The notes: generated by a model not told the origin, from the sequence alone. A DNA stretch of 26,988 nucleotides from an uncultured Actinomycetes bacterium (GCA_903827345.1 CAIKID010000107.1:1-26988), one strand, 5' to 3'. Shown: positions 1-7,443, counted from the first letter of the stretch. Program-made: numbers and translations.

Positions 1-1
1 A

Positions 2-97
2 CTTGAACCAAGTGTTATGGCTGCCATCGATATTGTTCTCGGTAGCCTTCCTGAGCGCGATCCTGCAAAGAACGAAAGCCCAAACCCGAGGGCTTAG
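2..97 (+). CDS. 3' end of an unidentified protein gene (5' end outside window)
   Basis: A reading frame is open from the window edge and stops at TAG 95-97, giving 31 C-terminal residues that contain MAAIDIVLGS and end in SPNPRA. Its codons (ctt, gcc, atc, gtt, ctc, ggt) resemble those of the clear genes nearby, and it points convergently at the DUF3043 gene. A hairpin covers its last codons. I do not recognise the family. The overlapping longer frame that starts at base 3 lacks such codon usage and runs into DUF3043, so it is less likely. The call rests on codon use and context only. Confidence 0.35.
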   Translation, partial: LEPSVMAAIDIVLGSLPERDPAKNESPNPRA

Positions 98-104
98 GCT
101 TTCG
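73..104 (-). terminator. Hairpin, probable terminator of the nadA-DUF3043 operon
   Basis: The perfect 8-bp arms CGAAAGCC (73-80) and GGCTTTCG (97-104) enclose a 16-nt loop. On the minus strand the hairpin lies about 20 nt after the DUF3043 stop and is followed by TTCTTTGC, a modest T-rich tail. It also covers the end of the plus-strand frame that stops at 97, so it could serve both converging genes. The tail is weak, so efficiency is uncertain. Confidence 0.5.
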
Positions 105-123
105 ATAGGACGAACAAGTAAAA

Positions 124-636
124 CTAGATTAAATCGCCGCGCTTCACTTGAGGTGCTGGTGCGCGCATGCGGCGCATTTGTGTTGATCGCAACCATCCAT
201 ACATTCCTAATCCCTTAGTTGATTCACCAGGGAATTTGGCAGTCACAGCTTTGCGAATTCGTCGGGTCATAAAGAATCCAGAGAGAACCGTGTATAACAT
301 TGCTGCATACATGAAGAGAATCGCAATAAGCGAGACGAACTTATTGTGGACGACGCTGAGTACAAGTACTGTCGCTACGGCGGGGAGGAAGTACTCGCCA
401 ACGTTGCGTCGGGAGTCGATGTAGTTTCGTACATATCGACGCACCGCTCCCTTATCGCGTGCAGGAAGGGCGTTCTCTTCGCCACGCATGTATGCCGCAC
501 GAGCGGCAAGACGCTTTGACTTCATTTCGTCGCGATCGCGAGCCTTTGTCGCCTTCGTCGCTGGTGAAGTGATTGCATTTATCTTATTGAGCGCTTCTGC
601 ATCTTTGCGCTTTGGTGTCGGAGTGTCTTTAGCCAT
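124..636 (-). CDS. DUF3043 family membrane protein
   Basis: This 170-residue protein matches the actinobacterial DUF3043 family. The first 70 or so residues are charged and cytoplasmic, rich in Lys and Arg. They are followed by the family's conserved stretch with ARDKGAVRRYVRNYIDSR at about residues 59-76. Two hydrophobic helices lie at about 81-101 and 104-124, and the tail is basic. The family has no established function. The gene starts 4 nt after the nadA stop, so the two are co-transcribed. A gene of this family (from memory, Rv2206) also lies near the adenosine kinase and respiratory cluster of Mycobacterium, so the location is ancestral rather than recently acquired. Confidence 0.85.
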   Translation of the reverse strand: MAKDTPTPKRKDAEALNKINAITSPATKATKARDRDEMKSKRLAARAAYMRGEENALPARDKGAVRRYVRNYIDSRRNVGEYFLPAVATVLVLSVVHNKFVSLIAILFMYAAMLYTVLSGFFMTRRIRKAVTAKFPGESTKGLGMYGWLRSTQMRRMRAPAPQVKRGDLI

Positions 637-640
637 GTGG

Positions 641-1792
641 TTAAGGTAGAGCCAGCATTCGCTCTAGCGCAACTCGTGCAAAGTGGGCGGTTTTCTCCTC
701 AACGGAGATCTGGTTGAGAACCCGCCCGGAGGCAAGGTTTTCCATGGCCCAGACGAGGTGGGGGAGGTCAATTCGATTCATGGTTGAGCAGTAGCAGACC
801 GTTTTATCGAGAAAGACGACCTCTTTGTCGGGGTTTGTCCGTGCCAGCCTTTGCACCAGATTGAGCTCGGTGCCGATCGCCCACTTTGAACCTGCTGGTG
901 AGGAGTTGACCGTCTTAATAATCATTTCGGTGCTACCAACGACATCGGCCGCCATGACCACATCGTTCTGGCATTCTGGGTGGACGAGTACCTGGACCCC
1001 AGAGAGGCGGGTGCGGACCTCATCGATGTTCTGGCGAGTGAATCTTCCATGCACGGAGCAATGTCCACGCCAGAGGATTACCTTGGCGTCGTAAAGCTCT
1101 TGGTCGGTTAAACCGCCCTGCGGTTTCCACGGATTCCAAATAACGCAATCTTGCGCAGTAAGCCCCAAGTGAAGTATCGCGGTGTTGCGACCGAGATGTT
1201 GATCGGGGAGAAAGAAAATCTTCTCACCTCGCTCGAAGGCCCACTTCATCGCTCGCTGCGCGTTTGAGGATGTGCAGACTGCACCACCATTTACACCAGT
1301 GAAACTCTTGATCGCAGCTGTGGAATTCATATATGTGATTGGAATTGTTCGGGAGGAGATTCCCAATTTCTGGAAGTGTGCCCATGCCGCCTCAACTTGC
1401 TCTGCGCCAGCCATATCCGCCATCGAGCATCCAGCCGCCAGGTCGGGGAGTATTACCCTCTGTTCCGGAGATGTGAGGATGTCCGCTGATTCGGCCATGA
1501 AATGCACGCCACAAAAAATAATGAACTCTGCCGCGGGATTGCTGGCAGCGGATTGTGCCAACTTGAAAGAGTCCCCGGTGATATCGGCGAAATCGATGAC
1601 CTCGTCACGTTGGTAGTGGTGACCCAAGATCATTGCGCGCTCACCAAGAGCGGCCCGAGCTTTATGTGCCCGATCTACAAGCGCTGGTTCGCTTGCGGCG
1701 GGGAGCACTCCCTCACAGGAGACCCCACGTTCGCTCAGAGGGTCGCTATTGCGTCCCAGTACCAGCAAGTCTGCCAAGGTTCCAAAGGCCAT
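641..1792 (-). CDS. nadA: Quinolinate synthase NadA
   Basis: NadA condenses iminoaspartate with dihydroxyacetone phosphate to quinolinate, the second step of de novo NAD synthesis, using an oxygen-sensitive [4Fe-4S] cluster. The 383 residues fit the longer NadA type. Visible marks are GHHYQRDEV (57-65), DITGDS (70-75), Cys94 in FCGVHFMAESAD, HPEC with Cys274, and CYCSTMNR with Cys333/Cys335. These supply the three cluster cysteines. Its usual partners nadB and nadC are not in the window. It is instead paired with DUF3043 downstream and lies back to back with an Fe-S carrier gene. The ATG at 1792 is supported by a -10 box 6 nt upstream, which gives a leaderless mRNA. Confidence 0.95.
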   Translation of the reverse strand: MAFGTLADLLVLGRNSDPLSERGVSCEGVLPAASEPALVDRAHKARAALGERAMILGHHYQRDEVIDFADITGDSFKLAQSAASNPAAEFIIFCGVHFMAESADILTSPEQRVILPDLAAGCSMADMAGAEQVEAAWAHFQKLGISSRTIPITYMNSTAAIKSFTGVNGGAVCTSSNAQRAMKWAFERGEKIFFLPDQHLGRNTAILHLGLTAQDCVIWNPWKPQGGLTDQELYDAKVILWRGHCSVHGRFTRQNIDEVRTRLSGVQVLVHPECQNDVVMAADVVGSTEMIIKTVNSSPAGSKWAIGTELNLVQRLARTNPDKEVVFLDKTVCYCSTMNRIDLPHLVWAMENLASGRVLNQISVEEKTAHFARVALERMLALP

Positions 1793-1798
1793 AGCTTG

Positions 1799-1804
1799 AT
1801 TTTA
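1799..1804 (-). promoter_or_regulatory. -10 box of nadA (leaderless)
   Basis: TAAAAT on the minus strand lies 6 nt before the nadA ATG, so transcription should start at or next to the start codon. The whole divergent region is 29 bp, shared back to back with the promoter of the Fe-S carrier gene. Confidence 0.6.
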
Positions 1805-1808
1805 GAGG

Positions 1809-1814
1809 TATTAT
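1809..1814 (+). promoter_or_regulatory. -10 box of erpA (leaderless)
   Basis: TATTAT lies 7 nt before the ATG at 1822 and no Shine-Dalgarno is present. It fits the TANNNT-plus-6/7 pattern seen at many genes in this window. Confidence 0.6.
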
Positions 1815-1821
1815 TTCCGAC

Positions 1822-2187
1822 ATGAGTACTGAAACCGCCCAAGAGGTCACCATTCAAACAGCAACCGGCATCGCCCTTACAGATGTGGCAGCGGTTAAAG
1901 TAGCCGCGCTCCTCGCTCAAGAGGGTCGCGATGATCTAAGTCTGCGCGTTGCCGTTCAACCTGGTGGTTGCTCTGGCCTGCGTTACCAGCTCTACTTTGA
2001 TGATCGTGCACTCGACGGCGATACCGTCTCCGCTTTCGGAGCAGTCAAAGTAGTCACCGACAAGATGAGCACTCCTTATCTCATGGGGGCATCGATCGAT
2101 TTCGTGGACACAATTGAGAAGCAAGGCTTCACGATTGATAATCCCAATGCTGGCGGTTCATGCGCCTGCGGCGATTCCTTTAACTAA
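1822..2187 (+). CDS. erpA: A-type iron-sulfur carrier (HesB/IscA/ErpA family)
   Basis: A-type carriers pass Fe-S clusters from the assembly scaffold to apo-enzymes. The 121-residue protein ends with the family signature: Cys50 in GGCSGLRY, then Cys114 and Cys116 in SCACGDSF, the three cluster ligands. The first 15 residues are a variable tail. It corresponds to the HesB-like gene beside adoK in Mycobacterium (from memory, Rv2204c). Transcription is divergent from nadA, whose product needs a [4Fe-4S] cluster, and adoK follows 15 nt downstream. The ErpA versus IscA name cannot be decided from sequence alone. Confidence 0.9.
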   Translation: MSTETAQEVTIQTATGIALTDVAAVKVAALLAQEGRDDLSLRVAVQPGGCSGLRYQLYFDDRALDGDTVSAFGAVKVVTDKMSTPYLMGASIDFVDTIEKQGFTIDNPNAGGSCACGDSFN

Positions 2188-2202
2188 CTCGTAAAGGCCA
2201 CC

Positions 2203-3192
2203 ATGAAAGTTGCCGTCGCCGGCTCGGTTGGTCGCGACCACTTAATGACTTTCCCGGGGAAGTTCACCGACTCTCTCGTCGAAGGCTCTCTCGCTAAAGT
2301 TTCGCTCTCTTTCCTCGTCGATAATCTCGATATCCATCGGGGCGGTTGTGCTGCAAATATCGCCTTTGGAATGGGTGCCCTTGGCTTGAACCCATTGTTG
2401 GTAGCAGCGGTAGGCAAGGATTGGGCAGATTACAACGATTGGCTTATTCGCCACGGGGTTAATACCGATCACGTTCGTATATCGAAAGATCTTTACACCG
2501 CCACATTTATCGTGACAACCGATGAAGAGCTCAATCAAATTGCATCCTTCTTTCCCGGTGCGATGTCAGAGGCACGAGAGTTAGATATTGAAGCGATCGC
2601 GCTTCATGAAGGCGGGATCGACCTCTTTCTTATCGGTCCAGATGATCCAGAGGCGATGCTTCGCCATTCACATAGCGCCAGACGTTTAGGAATTCCTATG
2701 GCGGCCGATCCATCGCAACAGTTGGCGCGCATGGATGGTGAAGAGGTGAAGCAGTTAGTCACTGGAGCGAAGTATCTGTTCCTCAACGAATACGAGTTGG
2801 CTCTCATGCTGCAAAAGACGGGTTGGTCTGACGCCGAACTTTTCAATCAAGTTGAAATTCGCGTAGTAACTCTCGGCGCTAAGGGAGCTCGCATTGAAGA
2901 GCATGGCAAGGAGACGCTGACTGTTGGCGCCCCAACGGAAAAGGCGAAGATTGATCCCACGGGGGTCGGCGACTCTTTCAGATCAGGATTTTTGGCTGGA
3001 CTTTCGTGGGAGCTTAACCATGAACGCTGCGCCCAACTCGGTTCGATGGTTGCGACTTTCTGCTTAGAGACAAAGGGCACCCAGGAGTACCTCTTTGATC
3101 GTGAGCAATTTATGGAGAGATTTCGCGAAGCGTATGGGGATGAAGCAGCAGATGAAGTTGTCGCCCACATCAATCCCCGTATGGGTTTATAG
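2203..3192 (+). CDS. adoK: Adenosine kinase (PfkB/ribokinase family)
   Basis: The enzyme phosphorylates adenosine to AMP in purine salvage. The 329 residues follow the actinobacterial AdoK closely: VAGSVGRDHLMTFPGKF at the N-terminus, SLSFLVD (34-40), HRGGCAANIAFGMG (45-58), SFFPGAMSEAR (115-125), DPSQQLAR (169-176) and the PfkB signature DPTGVGDSF (251-259). Asp257 there is the expected catalytic base. The gene follows erpA with a weak AAAGG ribosome site and meets the TusA-like gene tail to tail, with a 6-bp overlap. Other PfkB sugar kinases are possible, but the match along the whole length favours adenosine kinase. Confidence 0.88.
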   Translation: MKVAVAGSVGRDHLMTFPGKFTDSLVEGSLAKVSLSFLVDNLDIHRGGCAANIAFGMGALGLNPLLVAAVGKDWADYNDWLIRHGVNTDHVRISKDLYTATFIVTTDEELNQIASFFPGAMSEARELDIEAIALHEGGIDLFLIGPDDPEAMLRHSHSARRLGIPMAADPSQQLARMDGEEVKQLVTGAKYLFLNEYELALMLQKTGWSDAELFNQVEIRVVTLGAKGARIEEHGKETLTVGAPTEKAKIDPTGVGDSFRSGFLAGLSWELNHERCAQLGSMVATFCLETKGTQEYLFDREQFMERFREAYGDEAADEVVAHINPRMGL

Positions 3193-3381
3193 CCGCTTCA
3201 CCAGATAACTGTTGGATCCCATTATCGAGTAATTATTTTTCGTCATGCGCGACCATGCGATTAAATCGGGGAGGGTCGCTGGATCATCACTCAGCAGAAC
3301 CACCTCTTCGTTGCTTTTAAGCGCATCTGCCAGCTTGATGATGGGAAGCGGGCAGCGCATGCCGAGGCAGTTGAGCTCCAT
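3187..3381 (-). CDS. TusA-like sulfurtransferase domain protein
   Basis: TusA proteins accept persulfide sulfur on the Cys of a CPxP motif and hand it on, for example to tRNA thiolation or Fe-S/cofactor pathways. The 64-residue protein has this motif as GMRCPLPII with Cys10, and its length is normal for a lone domain. Its ATG directly follows the TAG of the desulfurase-like gene and is in the same frame. Translation is probably coupled by termination and re-initiation. In Streptomyces and relatives I recall the two domains fused in one chain, so this looks like a split fusion or a site of occasional readthrough. Confidence 0.8.
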   Translation of the reverse strand: MELNCLGMRCPLPIIKLADALKSNEEVVLLSDDPATLPDLIAWSRMTKNNYSIMGSNSYLVKRL

Positions 3382-4437
3382 CTACTGTCTGAAATCTTCT
3401 ACGATAATTTTAAGTCTGCGGAGAAAATCGTCGACACTTTCTACCGTTGTCTGATTGTGAAGAGTCAAACGTACATTGCCATGGGTAAGTAACCCCATCG
3501 CTGCAAGCACATGGCTAGGTTCCATATTGGCAGAGCTGCAAGCAGAACCAGAATCAACGTTTATGCCATGACGGTCTAATTCGCTAACCAAACGTTCGGC
3601 ATCTATGTACAACAATGAGAATGAGAGCAAATACGGCACTGTGGTCTCAGGGCTCCCTGCGATATCCACATCATCGATTTCAGAGCGCAAGAAGTTCCGG
3701 ATGCGGTTGTTAATGAAGAAGAGAGAGTCACGCTTTTCTGAATAGTCGCGGGTGTGCGCTTCCAAGGCCATCGCACTTGCCATGACAAGTGGAACTGAGA
3801 GATCGTTGCTTGAAATTCTTTGATCGATATGGGGGAGTGGACTGCTCCAGGTCGCTCTGTCAGCCACTGCAAAGACGCCAAGGCCAGCCGGCCCCTCCCA
3901 ACTACGAGAATTCCAGAGCGCAGCACTCCAGTTTTCAGGAAGGCCGATTTCGGCACCGGATGCAGTCGCATCTACAAAGATACGTCCTGCAAACTCTCGC
4001 GGTTGTTCGGCAATGATTCCGGTCTCTCCATTAACCACTTGCCAAGATAGAAGATCGGCCGAACGCCCCTGGGGATAGCTGATTGAACCATCCAGCCCCA
4101 CTGGCAGTTTCTTCCCACCTCTTTGATTCGCTATAGCGAAAATCTCCGACCGATCAACAGCCGAGTAGAAGAGTTCCGAGATGTCGGCAAGGAGCCCAGA
4201 TATTCCGAGATGGAAGCCCAGCGCAGGATCAGAGAGAAATTCCACCTGATCTCTTCGGATCCCTAAATGCGCCGAGAAGATCTCCTTCGCCTCGTTGAGC
4301 AGGATGGCGGCCTGACGGGATTCCCCGTGAATCTTGGAAGGGTCGGCCCAGCCGCGATCGAAGGCATCCTCTAGAAAGGCCCTGGCGGCAGGGTGGAGGG
4401 GAGCCTCGCGCTGGAAATGGCTTGTGATTGAACCCAC
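3382..4437 (-). CDS. Cysteine desulfurase-like protein (class V aminotransferase fold) lacking the PLP lysine
   Basis: The fold is that of IscS/NifS: an N-terminal APLHPAAR stretch, NGETG (the family's NNExG), VDATASG with the PLP-ring Asp, and a C-terminal loop DSGSACSSANMEPSHVL carrying the persulfide Cys. The segment equal to the family's SAHKxGGPxGVG reads NSRSWEGPAGLG here, with AGT (Ser) at 3901-3903 in place of the PLP-binding Lys. The His of the family's TEH motif is also gone. The protein may therefore not bind PLP covalently and may act as a sulfur or Fe-S scaffold partner, or be decaying. I chose GTG 4437 because TACCGT lies 7 nt before it and it matches the homologues' N-terminus. 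GTG 4464 (360 residues) is the alternative. Confidence 0.82.
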   Translation of the reverse strand: MGSITSHFQREAPLHPAARAFLEDAFDRGWADPSKIHGESRQAAILLNEAKEIFSAHLGIRRDQVEFLSDPALGFHLGISGLLADISELFYSAVDRSEIFAIANQRGGKKLPVGLDGSISYPQGRSADLLSWQVVNGETGIIAEQPREFAGRIFVDATASGAEIGLPENWSAALWNSRSWEGPAGLGVFAVADRATWSSPLPHIDQRISSNDLSVPLVMASAMALEAHTRDYSEKRDSLFFINNRIRNFLRSEIDDVDIAGSPETTVPYLLSFSLLYIDAERLVSELDRHGINVDSGSACSSANMEPSHVLAAMGLLTHGNVRLTLHNQTTVESVDDFLRRLKIIVEDFRQ

Positions 4438-4444
4438 CCTGAGA

Positions 4445-4450
4445 ACGGTA
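4445..4450 (-). promoter_or_regulatory. -10 box of the desulfurase-like gene
   Basis: TACCGT on the minus strand lies 7 nt before GTG 4437. The longer frame starting at 4464 has no such box at the expected distance, so this box decides the start. Confidence 0.45.
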
Positions 4451-4483
4451 CCCGCCGTGGACACGCTTAGCGAGCGAGATGGT

Positions 4484-4489
4484 TATCCT
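4484..4489 (+). promoter_or_regulatory. -10 box of ctaC (leaderless)
   Basis: TATCCT lies 7 nt before ATG 4497. The alternative start at 4479 would lie upstream of this transcription start, so 4497 is the likelier first codon. Confidence 0.55.
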
Positions 4490-4496
4490 TCTCCCT

Positions 4497-5243
4497 ATGC
4501 GTCGTACCCGCCGAATAATCGGACTTTTAGCCATTTCGACGAGCACACTGCTGCTCACCTCATGTTCTAATCAGAATATCTCCGGACTTGGTTTCCCCAA
4601 GGGGGTGTCGAGCGTCAACGATACGACGGGCTCGCTTTGGTATTGGGCATGGATCGCCGCCGCTGTTGTCGGGGTACTGACTTTTATCTTGTTGATGTGG
4701 CCGGTCTTCTTTCACCGTAAAAAGAGCGAAGAGTTTCCGAAGCAGACGCGCTACAACATCCCGGTTGAAGTTGCATACACCTTGATCCCATTCATCATTG
4801 TGGCAGTTTTATTCGGGTACACCGCCCGCGACGAATCCCGAATCATGAAGGTCGATACACCGGCTACAGCCCCACATAACATTCACGTCAACGCCATGCA
4901 ATGGTCTTGGCAGTTCACGTATAACGATGCACCGAGCGCCCCAACTATTACTGGAACCCCGTCGCAACGTCCCGAGCTCGTTCTTCCGCTCGGCGAAAAG
5001 GTTCTCTTCACGATAACTTCCAGCGATGTCGATCATGGCTTCTGGATCCCTGCTTATATGATTCAAATTCAAGCTTTACCTCACGTGGTCAACCATCTGG
5101 AATTCGCTGCTGAAAAGCTGGGAACATTCCCAGGGCGATGCAACATCCTTTGCGGTCGCGACCACTCTCAGATGCTCTTTACAGTCAAAGTTGTTACCCC
5201 TGATCAGTACACCGCTTACATAAACTCTCTTAAGGTGGCATAA
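4497..5243 (+). CDS. ctaC: Cytochrome c oxidase subunit II
   Basis: CtaC takes electrons from the bc1 complex through its CuA centre and passes them to subunit I. With the start at 4497 it has 248 residues. It carries a lipoprotein signal with lipobox LTSC and lipidated Cys23, two membrane helices at about 47-72 and 90-110, and a periplasmic cupredoxin domain. CuA ligands are His180 in DVDHGFW, Cys215 and Cys219 in GRCNILCG, His223 and Met226. The Glu normally found between the two cysteines (CxExC) is Ile here. That residue binds Cu through its backbone carbonyl, so the change is tolerable. ctaD follows after 2 nt. Confidence 0.95.
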   Translation: MRRTRRIIGLLAISTSTLLLTSCSNQNISGLGFPKGVSSVNDTTGSLWYWAWIAAAVVGVLTFILLMWPVFFHRKKSEEFPKQTRYNIPVEVAYTLIPFIIVAVLFGYTARDESRIMKVDTPATAPHNIHVNAMQWSWQFTYNDAPSAPTITGTPSQRPELVLPLGEKVLFTITSSDVDHGFWIPAYMIQIQALPHVVNHLEFAAEKLGTFPGRCNILCGRDHSQMLFTVKVVTPDQYTAYINSLKVA

Positions 5244-5245
5244 CG

Positions 5246-6916
5246 ATGACAACTTTTGTGGAACCAACTACACAATCCTCCGCTTACGGAGCTGTCGAAC
5301 CTAAAGCAAAATCCAAGGGCCGCCTCTTCGTAAAGTGGATTACCTCAACTGATCACAAGACGATCGGTTACATGTACCTCATCACGGCATTCGCCTGGTT
5401 CATTATTGCTGGAATTTTGGCGCTCATACTTCGCGCTGAGTTGGCTCGGCCAGGACTGCAATTTTTGAGCACAGAGCAGTACAACCAGATTTTCACTATG
5501 CACGGCACCGTAATGTTGCTGATGTTCGCAACTCCTCTCTTCGTGGGCTTTGCCAACGTCATCATGCCTCTGCAAATTGGCGCTGCGGATGTAGCTTTTC
5601 CACGCTTGAACATGCTCTCGTACTGGCTCTACCTCTTTGGCGGCCTTATGGCTTTCGGCGGATTCTTAAGTCCCGGGGGAGCGGCATCATTCGGTTGGAC
5701 CGCTTATGCACCACTCGCAAATAGTCAGTATTCGCCAGGTATCGGTGGAGATCTTTGGGTGATTGGTTTGGCCATCACTGGTCTTGGAACAATTATGGGT
5801 GGCGTTAACTTTATTACGACCATCTTTACGATGCGCGCACCAGGTATGACGATGTTCCGTATGTCGATCTTCTCCTGGAACGTACTGCTTACCTCAATCT
5901 TGGTACTGCTCGCCTTCCCACCTCTCGCAGCAGCTTTCCTTGGTTTGGAGAGTGATCGACTCTTTGGTTCGCATATCTTCGACTCGGCCAATGGTGGAGC
6001 GATGCTTTGGCAACACCTATTCTGGTTCTTTGGTCACCCTGAGGTTTATATTCTCGCTCTGCCATTCTTCGGAATCGCTTCAGAGATTCTTCCCGTGTTT
6101 AGTCGAAAGCCAATCTTTGGTTACAAGGGATTGATTGCTGCAACGATCGGTATTGCCGCGCTCTCAGTTTCAGTATGGGCGCACCATTTGTACGCGTCAG
6201 GTCAAGTACTTCTTCCCTTCTTCTCCTTCATGACATTCTTGATTGGTGTTCCGACCGGCGTTAAATTCTTTAACTGGATTGGAACGATGTGGGGCGGCTC
6301 TCTCACCTTTGAAACCCCGATGCTCTTTATCATGGGCTTCCTCGTTACCTTCCTCTTCGGAGGTATAACTGGAATTATTTTGGCGAGCCCTCCGATGGAC
6401 TTTGCGGTTTCAGCCTCATACTTCGTCGTCGCCCACTTCCATTACGTTCTCTTTGGAACGGTGGTCTTTGCGATGTTTGGCGGTTTCTATTTCTGGTGGC
6501 CAAAGATGACAGGGCATATGCTCAATGAGCGCCTGGGAAAGATCCACTTCTGGACGCTTTTCTTTGGTTTCCACCTCACCTTCCTCGTGCAGCACTGGCT
6601 AGGAATTAAGGGGATGCCGCGTCGTTACGCCGATTATTTGGCTACAGATGGCTTCACCACGATGAATACGATCTCAACGATCGGTTCGTTCTTGCTTGCA
6701 CTCTCTATGTTGCCATTTATGGTCAACGTCTGGATCAGTCGTAAGTCTCCTAAGGTCACCGTTGATGATCCTTGGGGATATGGAGCTTCACTGGAGTGGG
6801 CAACTTCTTGTCCGCCTCCACGCCACAACTTCACCTCGATCCCACGGATTAGATCTGAGCGTCCCGCTTTTGATCTGCATTATCCGCATATGGCACACAC
6901 GGATGGCGGTCACTAA
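5246..6916 (+). CDS. ctaD: Cytochrome c oxidase subunit I
   Basis: This is the catalytic heme a/a3-CuB subunit that reduces oxygen and pumps protons. At 556 residues with about 12 helices it has normal length. The key residues are present: His86 (heme a, TMHGTVML), Asp115 in GAADVAFPRLN, His264-Glu266-Tyr268 in GHPEVY (CuB ligand, D-channel Glu, crosslinked Tyr), His313/His314 (CuB), Lys340 in PTGVKFFNW (K-channel), and His397/His399 in HFHY. It is therefore an A-type aa3 oxidase with both proton channels. Its stop TAA is immediately followed by the ctaF ATG, so translation is coupled. AAGGTGG before the ATG serves as ribosome site. Confidence 0.97.
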   Translation: MTTFVEPTTQSSAYGAVEPKAKSKGRLFVKWITSTDHKTIGYMYLITAFAWFIIAGILALILRAELARPGLQFLSTEQYNQIFTMHGTVMLLMFATPLFVGFANVIMPLQIGAADVAFPRLNMLSYWLYLFGGLMAFGGFLSPGGAASFGWTAYAPLANSQYSPGIGGDLWVIGLAITGLGTIMGGVNFITTIFTMRAPGMTMFRMSIFSWNVLLTSILVLLAFPPLAAAFLGLESDRLFGSHIFDSANGGAMLWQHLFWFFGHPEVYILALPFFGIASEILPVFSRKPIFGYKGLIAATIGIAALSVSVWAHHLYASGQVLLPFFSFMTFLIGVPTGVKFFNWIGTMWGGSLTFETPMLFIMGFLVTFLFGGITGIILASPPMDFAVSASYFVVAHFHYVLFGTVVFAMFGGFYFWWPKMTGHMLNERLGKIHFWTLFFGFHLTFLVQHWLGIKGMPRRYADYLATDGFTTMNTISTIGSFLLALSMLPFMVNVWISRKSPKVTVDDPWGYGASLEWATSCPPPRHNFTSIPRIRSERPAFDLHYPHMAHTDGGH

Positions 6917-7318
6917 ATGAAGGCTGGATACAAGCTCTTCGGTTTTCTCGCGGTCTTTTATGCCATCGTTGATGTCATCTATTGGCAGGTAGGTGGGGAA
7001 CCTCTTGGGGTTACAGCCATTGGCCTGAGTGGTGCTTTAGCGCTCACCATTGGTTTTTATTTCTGGACCAATGATAAGCGGATGGGTCAGTTGCCTTCAG
7101 ATAATGACGAAGGCGAAATCGCTGATTTAGCTGGCGAACTCGGCTTCTTCTCTCCACATTCATGGTGGCCACTTCCGCTGGCGCTATCTGCCTGTGCAAT
7201 GGGCTTAGGGCTGGTCATTGGTTGGTGGTTGACCGTTATTGCTCTTGGTTCACTGATTGTTAGCATTATCGGTTTTACAACGGAGTATGAGAAGCCGGAC
7301 CTTACTTCGCACCACTAA
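6917..7318 (+). CDS. ctaF: Cytochrome c oxidase subunit IV, actinobacterial type
   Basis: The 133-residue membrane protein has four predicted helices (about 5-24, 31-50, 85-106 and 107-126). A polar loop between the second and third leads into GFFSPHSWWPLPLALS, a typical segment of the small actinobacterial subunit IV. It stabilises the aa3 oxidase and has no proteobacterial counterpart of the same sequence. It is the last gene of ctaC-ctaD-ctaF. Its final 17 bases overlap the end of a small minus-strand membrane-protein gene. Confidence 0.92.
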   Translation: MKAGYKLFGFLAVFYAIVDVIYWQVGGEPLGVTAIGLSGALALTIGFYFWTNDKRMGQLPSDNDEGEIADLAGELGFFSPHSWWPLPLALSACAMGLGLVIGWWLTVIALGSLIVSIIGFTTEYEKPDLTSHH

Positions 7319-7430
7319 AGATCAACTCTTTATTTCCGCTGCGCTTAACAGCTGTTGCCATAACGCCGAGGTATGCCATAGGTGCAACAGCAACTAAGGC
7401 TAGGAAAGTTACAACGATTACATTTGACAT
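7302..7430 (-). CDS. Small 42-residue single-span membrane protein of the respiratory locus
   Basis: This frame falls below usual length cut-offs. The protein begins MSNVIVVTFLALVAVAP, has one hydrophobic helix at about 4-28 and a short basic tail ending in IFSGAK. The start is unusually well marked: TAAGGAGG lies 5 nt before the ATG, the best ribosome site in the window along with that of metY. It lies downstream of qcrB on the same strand and ends inside the ctaF end. Small one-helix subunits are known in actinobacterial bc1-aa3 supercomplexes, so an accessory subunit is plausible. The position and sequence support a real gene; the role is inferred. Confidence 0.65.
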   Translation of the reverse strand: MSNVIVVTFLALVAVAPMAYLGVMATAVKRSGNKELIFSGAK

Positions 7431-7435
7431 CACTG

Positions 7436-7443
7436 CCTCCTTA
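7436..7443 (-). promoter_or_regulatory. Strong Shine-Dalgarno of the 42-residue gene
   Basis: TAAGGAGG on the minus strand is perfectly complementary to the 16S rRNA tail and lies 5 nt from the ATG at 7430. Its first three bases are also the stop codon of a possible 25-residue upstream frame, which would couple translation. Confidence 0.6.

Noticed and set aside
3..218. 71-codon plus-strand frame with hydrophobic stretches at the window start
   Set aside because: It overlaps the DUF3043 coding end by about 95 bases, has no ribosome site, and the neighbouring frame (2-97) shows better codon usage.
3382..3384. TAG before TusA as a pyrrolysine or other recoded codon
   Set aside because: TAG is not obviously recoded elsewhere in the window (for example tnaA ends at TAG with nothing conserved beyond it), and the next codon is a good ATG start, so ordinary termination and re-initiation is the simpler reading.
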